Assembly: GCA_029934875.1 (NCBI GenBank)
Contig: JAOZLK010000316.1
Coordinates: 1 to 5,771 of the forward strand
DNA from: Bacteroidales bacterium
GTDB lineage: Bacteria; Bacteroidota; Bacteroidia; Bacteroidales; GCA-2748055
Direction of reading: 5' to 3'
Length of the DNA: 5,771 nucleotides
Shown: piece after piece, positions 1 through 5,771 of the stretch
Position numbering within the stretch: position 1 is the first letter of the stretch
Layout of the letters: each line of letters opens with the position of its first letter
Translations under genes and position numbers: made by a program
Notes under the pieces: generated by a model
What the model saw: only the letters and a program-made list of their open reading frames with translations
Database searches by the model: none
What the model was told of the DNA's origin: nothing

Positions 1-23
1 AAAAGAATAGGTTTTTCTTATTC
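1..23 (-). terminator. Weak hairpin plus T-run after the GDPD gene
   Basis: On the minus strand, GAATAAG (23-17) and CCTATTC (11-5) can pair around an A5 loop with one A-C mismatch, followed by at least four T before the window ends. It sits about 33 bases past the stop of the GDPD gene, where an intrinsic terminator for the three-gene run would be expected. The stem is AT-rich and imperfect, so the call is tentative. The rest of the 56-base downstream stretch shows nothing else. Confidence 0.25.
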
Positions 24-56
24 ATAACACTGTGATATTAATATAGATCAAACATT

Positions 57-983
57 TTAATGGCTGGTGCTCCCCTTCCTGGTTTTTAAAAATTCCTGAA
101 ACAGGAGGGGTTTCCTGGTATGAAAGATGGTGATGGGTAACTTAAGCTGTTCAGCCCAGTATTCTTCCCTGTCATCATTATTATCATGGAATGCATGAGC
201 CTCAATGATGATATTTTCCTTAGATGCCAGTTTAATTATTTGCATTTGCTCCTCAGAAAAAGCGCTGTTGCTGCCCGTGAAAATTGATATCATTTTTGGA
301 TTAAAAGTGCTTTTTAATTCTTCAAATTGGGATAAAGTGGTAAGTCTGAAAAGTATCAGTGGTCTGTCATCTGAATCGTAATTTTCCAGGGCTTCAACAA
401 TTTCCTTTCTATAGCGAAACCGTAATATGACCCTGTCCTGTAGCTTGAGTTCTTTTATTTGTTGGAGTAATTCATCCAGGTACTTGAGTTCCGGCTTGTA
501 ATCGATTTTGAAAATTATCTTTCCATTGCCTTTGGAAATAAATTCATCAAGAAGGGGAATTTTCTCATTGCTATCCTCACCACTACGGTAAATCAAGTGA
601 TATTCCTGTATCTCTTCACCTGACATCTCTGCTACTACGCCACTTCCATTGGTAGTCCTGTCAATTGTGGCATCATGCATAATTATAAATACACCGTCTG
701 AAGTTCTCTGAACATCAGATTCATATATGGGAAAACCATGATCAATGGCATTTTGAATATTTGCAAGAGAATTTTCAGGTGCCTTGTCTTCATACTCATT
801 CTCGTAGCCCCCACGATGTGCTGCAATGTAAATATGGTCTTTATTTATATCTAAAGTCGATGCTGTTTTGTGAGTATCACCACATCCCACAAACAAAAGC
901 ATCATGAATGAAACATAAAGCATTTCCTTGCTAAGGAACACTGTCTTTGAGGAGTTCAGGTATGATTGATTAAGATTACGCAT
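57..983 (-). CDS. Glycerophosphodiester phosphodiesterase family lipoprotein
   Basis: Predicted metal-dependent phosphodiesterase with a GDPD TIM barrel, 308 residues counted from the ATG at 983. A hydrophobic segment ends in F-V-G-C, so Cys34 is a probable lipidation site; Phe at -3 makes the lipobox slightly atypical. The barrel shows the family signatures in order: HRGG (His56, Arg57), PEN (69-71), ExD (Glu88, Asp90), an HD pair (His103, Asp104) followed by RTT, and I-D-Y-K (Asp161, Lys163) where most members have a Glu metal ligand. Near the C-terminus the usual T-D-x-P motif reads T-R-K-P (289-292). The family hydrolyses glycerophosphodiesters to glycerol 3-phosphate and an alcohol, but the true substrate here is unknown. 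An in-frame TTG at 989, directly after the stop of the sulfatase gene, is an alternative start. I prefer the ATG six bases downstream of that stop. The gene is last in a three-gene run. Family assignment is strong; substrate assignment is not. Confidence 0.9.
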   Translation of the reverse strand: MRNLNQSYLNSSKTVFLSKEMLYVSFMMLLFVGCGDTHKTASTLDINKDHIYIAAHRGGYENEYEDKAPENSLANIQNAIDHGFPIYESDVQRTSDGVFIIMHDATIDRTTNGSGVVAEMSGEEIQEYHLIYRSGEDSNEKIPLLDEFISKGNGKIIFKIDYKPELKYLDELLQQIKELKLQDRVILRFRYRKEIVEALENYDSDDRPLILFRLTTLSQFEELKSTFNPKMISIFTGSNSAFSEEQMQIIKLASKENIIIEAHAFHDNNDDREEYWAEQLKLPITIFHTRKPLLFQEFLKTRKGSTSH

Positions 984-989
984 CTTCAA

Positions 990-3900
990 TTATTTTTTAA
1001 ACACTTTGCTGGTAGTCGTGCTTGTTCGGATCAGGTACAATCCTGAACTTAAACCAGACATATCCAATTCAATCCGGTTCGTTTCATTCTTGAAAGTGAA
1101 GTTTTGTTTGCTTCCACAGAGGCTGTACAATTCAATGGATCTAAGCTCAGCAGGGTCACCAGTGATAAATAGTTTATCATTACCAGGATTGGGGTAGAGG
1201 ATGATGGCAGGGTTGTCAGTTTGCATATTGATGTTGACGCTCCCAATTGTAACGGAAGCAAGGGACGAGGGTGAGGATTCGTTAAAAGAGCGGTCCAGCG
1301 TGATTACATAATAGTCGTAGCTGACCCCGGCTTTCACCGTGCTATCGGTATAATTACTTACACGAACACCTGAAGCAATCAGATTAAAAGCAGTGCCATT
1401 GTCTGAGCGATAAACAGCGTAGGCTTCAAAAGCGTCATCAGAATGATCGTCCCAGTTCAAGGCAACTTCTTCTTCTTCTTCTTCTTCTTGTTCCGCAGCG
1501 CTTAGGCTGCTTGGTGATGCTGGTGCCACACTATCAGTAAGCGTAAGGAAATAATCATTTCTCAGTGTCGATTGGCCCGTATAGACCTCATATCCGGCTG
1601 ATAGGGTTTTGATCCACAGGCCTGGATCGCTCACTTTTTCCTGTGCAAGTGCCAACTCTGCCTCAGGCAAATCCACATATTGAAGGTAGTCTGAGCTATT
1701 CTCAATAAAGAGACGCAGCGGGTGGTCCAGAAAAGGTGCAACATTGTTGTTGTCCACCGGAATGTATTTAATATGAACCTTGTTATTCTTATGCTCATTC
1801 GGGTCACCAGCCGGATAATCAAAAAACTTGTACCTCACGGCCCACTCATAATCCACACCACCGATATGAAGCACAAAGGGCTTGATGCTTGTATCCGGAT
1901 TTCGGGCAAACCACCAATAGACCGTATTATTTTGATGAGGCTTGTCCTCCAGTGCATCCTGTTCGAAGCGTTCGAACTGGATTACAATGTCAAAATCACG
2001 ATCTTCTGAAACAGGCTCAGCCAGCTCTGCTCCCCCATCAAAGATGACATTGATGGTGGCCCACCACTTATCATCGGCATCCCCGGCATCTTTCTGACTG
2101 GTTTGCCACCGGATCCGAAAATCAAAACCGAGATCTTCTATCTTCACAGGCATTCCGCAGGCAGCAGGATTGCCCGGATAGTATCTGCCGCCGGTTTTGA
2201 AACCGCCGATATGTCCACTTGCATAAGCATCCATACCACCTTCTCCCGGATCTGTGTAATCGATGGAAAATGCAGCTCCCAGGCTATCCACAAGTCCCGG
2301 ATCATAAACCATCGGACTTCCATCATCCCATAAAGTGTTTGCGAGGCCATAATTGTGCTTGCTTAGAATCATGGTATAAGCTCTGTTGACAGTATCTTCC
2401 TGGCTAAATGCCCTCGCAGAATTCACCTTAAACAGACCAGGTGAATTTGGTGCATATACCAGGTTAGCTTCCCACTCCTCAAGCAGTTTAATATGTGTTT
2501 CAATCAGGTCCTGGTAATCCTCTTCCAGGGCCAGGTTAATGGTTTCACCGGGATCGTTTTTCATATCAAAAAACAGGAGATGCGGATCATCCCTGAAAGC
2601 GATCAGTTTATACTGATCGGTCCGTATCATCCTTCCCTGGTCATGATTCACTTCTGTTACAACAAAATCCCTCCATGGCGTTTCTATGCCAGCTGCAATA
2701 TTTCTGACAGACAGCCCTTTCGTATTTTCGGGAGTTTCTGCACCTGCAAAATCGCAAATGGTTGAAACAACATCCAGACCGGAAATCAGGTGTTTCTCAT
2801 CCATTACACCTTGTTGAAGCTCTTTAGGGTAAGTGATGATAAACGGGACCCTGCTGGACTCATCATAGGTAAAGTTCTTAAGCACAGATTGATGATGAGC
2901 ATTCCCCTCGCCATGATCAGAATTAAAAATAATTACGGTATTTTCCAGTTCGCCGGACTCTTCAAGTGCACGCAGTACCCTTCCTATCTCTGCATCCATC
3001 TCCTCAATCATCCTGTTATAGCTCCAGAGATAGTACCTCCATTCCATTTCGCCCCACTCCTCTTTTCTGGCGACTTTCATTTGTTCAGGCTCATCGATCA
3101 CTGCGTTAAAATTATCCGGTAAGGGAGGTAAATCATCTATCTTCAGGCCAAAGAACGGAGTCTTTTCAGGATCTTTTGAAAACCTTGATATCCAGTTGCA
3201 TATGTCATGTGGCTGGAGGAAATTGACGGACATAAAGAAGGGTTTACTCTTGTCACGGTTTTGTAGGTAGCCTTCGCAAACACTTGATACAACCTGATCC
3301 CCCAGAGTGCCTTTACCTCCTATTCCCTGACAAAGAACCTTTGAAAAGCCGGGAATCTCCTCTCCATAAGATTTGGGTATCCCCACATGAAGTTTCCCTG
3401 CGAATACGGTCTCATATCCCTGATCACTGAGCATATTTCCAACAGTACTGATATTCTCAACAATGTCCAGTCCATTTGAAATCACTCCATTTTCAGCTGG
3501 GGTTAACCCGGTAAGCCATGATGCTCTTGCGGGAGAACAAACGGGATTGGTGGTGTATGAATTCCGGAAGGAAACACCCTCATGGGCCAGGCGGTCCAGA
3601 CTCGGTGTCCGGACAAAACTGTTTCCATAAGCTGATAGTGTGTTCCATGTTTGCTGGTCGGTTGATAAGAACAGGATATTTGGACCTTGAGTCAGGTCCT
3701 CTTTATTCCTTTTTTCAGGTTCTTCGGATCCTTCCTGCGCTGTCGACGCAGGATGTTCAAACATTTCGCTGTATTCCGATTCAATTCCCGCATCAAGAAT
3801 ATAGGCCCTCATTCCGCTGATAGCAAGTAGCAACCGGCCCTTTTCATCCACATAATATTTCAATGGAAGCAGCCCTTCTCCTGTCTCTGCAAACACCTTC

Positions 3901-4565
3901 ACATTTCTATCTTTGCCGGCAAAATTGACGGATGTGTTCTCCACGAAGCGGATCGAATGATTTTCCTTCACCTTATCAAGTTCATCAAGCAGGGTAAAAT
4001 CAAGCGAAGTGACATTTTCAATACTCATTCTTTGAACAGCATCAAACAGGGTGTAACTGGTGATAAAATGAGTTGAGGAGTGCTGTGAATCTGAATCTGC
4101 AGATCCTTCAATAAAACTGTCAAGCTCTTTTAAATGAATACTCCCGGAAGCAGGAGAGGTGTGAAAGCGGGTGCTTTTATTCCACGTGACGGGAGTTCCC
4201 CATGAATCATTCACGGCCGTAATACTGGCACGGGCAGAGTGTAGCCAGGAGTCGTTTTCTGAAATCACCTGGCAAACATCATACATAAGCGCTGTCCCGT
4301 TCGCATCAGGCTTACGATGGATTTTCAGGTATCCGGATTTTTGATTTGGTTTTCCCCTGCCCGGCAACCAGATTTTCCAGCTTTGTTCCCATTCCCCCAA
4401 GGGCTTGAACTCACCTTCAGGATCAGATACATCCAGTTTTCCTTGTTCTACAAGCAATTCCGGAGTGATTGGGATTCCCCATAACTTGACATCCTGTGAT
4501 GAAGCACTTGTAAAAATTACCACAGATAGCAGTAGTGGCAATAAACCCTTTTTCATTAGGATCAT
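990..4565 (-). CDS. Secreted multidomain sulfatase with GH12-like, FN3 and T9SS sorting domains
   Basis: Large exported sulfatase, 1191 residues counted from the ATG at 4565. Layout: signal peptide (about 1-24, Lys-Lys then a Leu/Val-rich core); beta-rich N-terminal region of unknown family (27-271); acidic/basic linker; type I (S1) sulfatase (294-701); GH12-like region (724-1011); FN3 (1012-1107); T9SS type A sorting domain (1118-1191, with YPNP and LSSGLYLIR). The sulfatase carries C-S-P-A-R at 343-347 followed by LTG, so Cys343 is the predicted formylglycine. It also has TDQQ (Asp303), GKLH (Lys391, His393), QPHD (His453), SDHGE (Asp550, His551) and Lys563 before a YDESSRVP segment, so the active site looks complete. 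It should hydrolyse sulfate esters, probably on a glycan outside the cell. Normal S1 sulfatases are about 450-600 residues, so this is a fusion. In-frame ATGs lie at 4577, 4565 and 4556. I chose 4565 because it forms TAATG with the upstream stop; 4556 gives a tidier signal peptide. The sulfated substrate cannot be read from sequence. Confidence 0.93.
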   Translation of the reverse strand: MILMKKGLLPLLLSVVIFTSASSQDVKLWGIPITPELLVEQGKLDVSDPEGEFKPLGEWEQSWKIWLPGRGKPNQKSGYLKIHRKPDANGTALMYDVCQVISENDSWLHSARASITAVNDSWGTPVTWNKSTRFHTSPASGSIHLKELDSFIEGSADSDSQHSSTHFITSYTLFDAVQRMSIENVTSLDFTLLDELDKVKENHSIRFVENTSVNFAGKDRNVKVFAETGEGLLPLKYYVDEKGRLLLAISGMRAYILDAGIESEYSEMFEHPASTAQEGSEEPEKRNKEDLTQGPNILFLSTDQQTWNTLSAYGNSFVRTPSLDRLAHEGVSFRNSYTTNPVCSPARASWLTGLTPAENGVISNGLDIVENISTVGNMLSDQGYETVFAGKLHVGIPKSYGEEIPGFSKVLCQGIGGKGTLGDQVVSSVCEGYLQNRDKSKPFFMSVNFLQPHDICNWISRFSKDPEKTPFFGLKIDDLPPLPDNFNAVIDEPEQMKVARKEEWGEMEWRYYLWSYNRMIEEMDAEIGRVLRALEESGELENTVIIFNSDHGEGNAHHQSVLKNFTYDESSRVPFIITYPKELQQGVMDEKHLISGLDVVSTICDFAGAETPENTKGLSVRNIAAGIETPWRDFVVTEVNHDQGRMIRTDQYKLIAFRDDPHLLFFDMKNDPGETINLALEEDYQDLIETHIKLLEEWEANLVYAPNSPGLFKVNSARAFSQEDTVNRAYTMILSKHNYGLANTLWDDGSPMVYDPGLVDSLGAAFSIDYTDPGEGGMDAYASGHIGGFKTGGRYYPGNPAACGMPVKIEDLGFDFRIRWQTSQKDAGDADDKWWATINVIFDGGAELAEPVSEDRDFDIVIQFERFEQDALEDKPHQNNTVYWWFARNPDTSIKPFVLHIGGVDYEWAVRYKFFDYPAGDPNEHKNNKVHIKYIPVDNNNVAPFLDHPLRLFIENSSDYLQYVDLPEAELALAQEKVSDPGLWIKTLSAGYEVYTGQSTLRNDYFLTLTDSVAPASPSSLSAAEQEEEEEEEVALNWDDHSDDAFEAYAVYRSDNGTAFNLIASGVRVSNYTDSTVKAGVSYDYYVITLDRSFNESSPSSLASVTIGSVNINMQTDNPAIILYPNPGNDKLFITGDPAELRSIELYSLCGSKQNFTFKNETNRIELDMSGLSSGLYLIRTSTTTSKVFKK
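1467..1487 (-). repeat. (GAA)7 trinucleotide run encoding seven Glu
   Basis: Seven perfect GAA codons in the coding strand (TTC on the plus strand) encode Glu1027-1033 of the sulfatase, just after a Glu-Gln pair. The run sits between the first strand of the FN3 domain and its V-A-L-N-W strand, where a short loop is expected. As a unit of three bases it can change length by slippage without breaking the frame. Confidence 0.9.
1958..1980 (-). repeat. Inverted repeat inside the GH12-like region
   Basis: GTTCGAA (1961-1967) and TTCGAAC (1971-1977) are perfect inverted arms around a GCG loop. A T-T mismatch and two further C-G pairs extend the stem to 1958 and 1980. The DNA encodes a peptide that reads the same both ways, Q-F-E-R-F-E-Q, just after the D-I-V-I motif. 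It lies within coding sequence and has no T-run after it, so a terminator role is unlikely; it may be chance. Confidence 0.5.
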
Positions 4566-4577
4566 TAATGATGACAT
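4556..4577 (-). promoter_or_regulatory. TAATG stop/start overlap with three candidate ATGs
   Basis: The TAA of the DNRLRE-domain gene (4565-4567) shares its final A with an ATG at 4565, the classic TAATG arrangement for translational coupling. Further in-frame ATGs lie at 4577 (13-base overlap) and at 4556 (reading Met-Lys-Lys-Gly). No Shine-Dalgarno motif stands out before any of them, as is usual in Bacteroidota, so re-initiation after the stop is a reasonable way for the sulfatase to be translated. Which ATG is used cannot be settled from sequence. Confidence 0.55.
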
Positions 4578-5771
4578 AGGACTATTTTTTTTGTAATTAC
4601 TCCTTCAGGAGTTTCTATAAGCAACAGATAAATACCATTCATAAACCCGGTCAAATCAATTTGAATACTGTTACCTTCCATCTTTTCCCTGTAAGATATA
4701 TTGCCGTTAAGGCTTGTAATCCTGATCTCCGAAAATCTGTTCTCCGGGAGGGATGACTCGATGTAAAGGATATCCCGGACGGGATTTGGATATACCTGAA
4801 AAGAATCAGCAGTATTCTGATGAACGGATATTGTACTTGTAGTATCCTCTCTTTTAATCAGCAGTTGTGGAAAATATAAGGAGTCCTCCCTGGAAAAAAC
4901 CTGGAAGAGATCACCCTTCAGGTTTCCATCTGATATCTTCAGACTCATAAGTTTATCCCCTGTGAGCTCCAGTGCTGCAAAGGAGCTTACGTCAAAACTG
5001 TAGACTTCATGTTCAGATGTAATCTGGCTCACAGAATCAAGCATATTCACAAGCTCTGGTGCAGTGTTCCAGGTAACCTCCGACTCCGTCCAACTATCAT
5101 CTGTTACCGAAAAAACAGAAAGTAAGGCCTCAGGATCATCTGCCACCTCTTTGCAGGTAAGTAGTAATTCTGCATGATGAATTTCACCCTCTATTTCAGA
5201 AAGATCAAAGCGGATCAGGCCGTTGCGGTTAAATTTCAGATCAGATGTTGATTTTATAACGATGTTATTCTGACTGCCAAAGTTCTCATCCGGCTTATTG
5301 AACTGCACAAAAGCATCTGCAACAGGAACCAGTGTGTCTGTTATCCACTCCTCACCGCTTTGTTTTACGAAAACAGCCTGCACTTCATAATCGGAGCTTA
5401 TATTTATTTCAACAGGATTGTCCATGCCCTCCACATCCCCCAGCCATCCGGCAAATTCCCATCCGGACTCAGGAATAGCGGTCAGGACTACATCAGTCCC
5501 TTTTTTATACCCTTCTTCATGATGATCAGGAGAGAGGTTTACATCACCCGATCCTGTTATCACCACATTCAGGCTGTAATTTATCGTATCCCAGGCGGGG
5601 TATACAAGGGGGCCTCTCCAGCAATGTGCCGCCGAAATACTCAGGAAATCACGGGAGAATTGGTCCGTCATAAAGCGGCTATCATCGTTGTTCCAGAATC
5701 TCCGGGTTTGAGGCCCTGAACTGGCAATCCCAAGTGACTGAAGGGTATCAAGGAAGAAATCGGTATAGACA
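4565..5771 (-). CDS. DNRLRE/CBM96-like, InlB-type repeat protein with T9SS sorting domain (5' end missing)
   Basis: The 3' part of a secreted protein. The frame stays open to the window edge, giving 401 visible residues, so the Met at 5671 is internal and not a credible start. Visible residues 1-64 are not recognised and may be the end of a catalytic domain. Residues 65-134 form a bacterial beta repeat of the InlB/Flg_new type (Y-x-L-x-V..GSG.V..., KKGT.V.LTA.P..G..F.GW.G, then NP.....D..V.AVF). Residues about 144-306 match the DNRLRE/CBM96 pattern: V-A-D-A-F-V, N-F-G-S, IRFDLS, then W-T-E-S-E-V-T-W-N. Related domains have been linked to alginate or other polysaccharide binding, so a glycan-binding role is plausible. 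Residues 322-401 are a type A T9SS sorting domain (YPNP, ITSLNG, TGFMNGIYLL). The stop overlaps the start region of the sulfatase gene, so the two are probably translated together. The full length and any enzyme activity lie outside the window. Confidence 0.85.
   Translation of the reverse strand, partial: VYTDFFLDTLQSLGIASSGPQTRRFWNNDDSRFMTDQFSRDFLSISAAHCWRGPLVYPAWDTINYSLNVVITGSGDVNLSPDHHEEGYKKGTDVVLTAIPESGWEFAGWLGDVEGMDNPVEINISSDYEVQAVFVKQSGEEWITDTLVPVADAFVQFNKPDENFGSQNNIVIKSTSDLKFNRNGLIRFDLSEIEGEIHHAELLLTCKEVADDPEALLSVFSVTDDSWTESEVTWNTAPELVNMLDSVSQITSEHEVYSFDVSSFAALELTGDKLMSLKISDGNLKGDLFQVFSREDSLYFPQLLIKREDTTSTISVHQNTADSFQVYPNPVRDILYIESSLPENRFSEIRITSLNGNISYREKMEGNSIQIDLTGFMNGIYLLLIETPEGVITKKIVLCHH

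Noticed and set aside
57..120. Frameshift or truncation at the C-terminus of the GDPD protein
   Set aside because: The T-R-K-P motif differs from T-D-x-P, but length and the following L-x-x-F-L-K helix match a full TIM barrel, so the gene seems intact.
1722..2009. Plus-strand reading frame of 95 codons
   Set aside because: It is antisense to the GH12-like region, which reads as a continuous domain on the minus strand; nothing suggests a separate gene.
2790..3122. Plus-strand reading frame of 110 codons
   Set aside because: It is antisense to the sulfatase catalytic core with its SDHGE and YDESSRVP motifs; no domain or start signal supports it.
4772..4785. ATCCCG/CGGGAT inverted repeat as a possible operator or hairpin
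   Set aside because: The spacer is only two bases and the stretch encodes the conserved opening of the T9SS sorting domain (after YPNP), so coding constraint explains it.
4565..5671. Start of the DNRLRE-domain gene at the Met codon 5671
   Set aside because: The frame is open upstream to the window edge, and the residues after this Met do not form a signal peptide, which a T9SS-exported protein needs.
5360..5719. Plus-strand reading frame of 119 codons
   Set aside because: It lies opposite the DNRLRE-domain gene, whose domains are clear on the minus strand; the translation has no recognisable motif and looks like a shadow frame.

Overview
The window reads as a piece of a Bacteroidota genome, most likely a polysaccharide-degrading and perhaps marine species. 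The strongest reason is that two of its three genes end in a type A sorting domain of the type IX secretion system (T9SS): an xxYPNP motif, then an LxxLxxGxY(L) segment and a basic end. That export system is confined to this phylum. The A-rich sequence without clear Shine-Dalgarno motifs in front of the genes also fits. The marine habitat is only an inference from the kinds of domain present.

All three genes lie on the minus strand and are packed end to end, so in transcription order they read from right to left. (1) 5771-4565: the 3' part of a secreted protein, cut by the window edge. It has a stretch I do not recognise, an InlB/Flg_new-type beta repeat, a DNRLRE/CBM96-like domain and a T9SS sorting domain. 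(2) 4565-990: a multidomain sulfatase of about 1190 residues. It has a signal peptide, an orphan N-terminal beta-rich region, an S1-type formylglycine sulfatase, a region resembling glycoside hydrolase family 12 (GH12), an FN3 domain with a run of seven Glu, and a T9SS sorting domain. (3) 983-57: a probable lipoprotein of the glycerophosphodiester phosphodiesterase (GDPD) family. The first junction is a TAATG stop/start overlap, and the second gap is six bases from stop to ATG, so co-transcription is very likely. The last 56 bases hold only a weak terminator-like hairpin.

The genes suggest a surface module acting on a sulfated glycan. The two T9SS proteins would be exported through the outer membrane, one carrying a probable glycan-binding domain and the other a sulfatase joined to a glycanase-like fold. 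The GDPD lipoprotein would stay membrane-anchored and could cleave a phosphodiester released from, or attached to, the same substrate. The part most worth following up is the sulfatase/GH12-like fusion. Its GH12-like region keeps the Glu at the acid/base position but has Asp where the nucleophile Glu is expected. No plus-strand gene, RNA gene, CRISPR array or mobile element could be supported.
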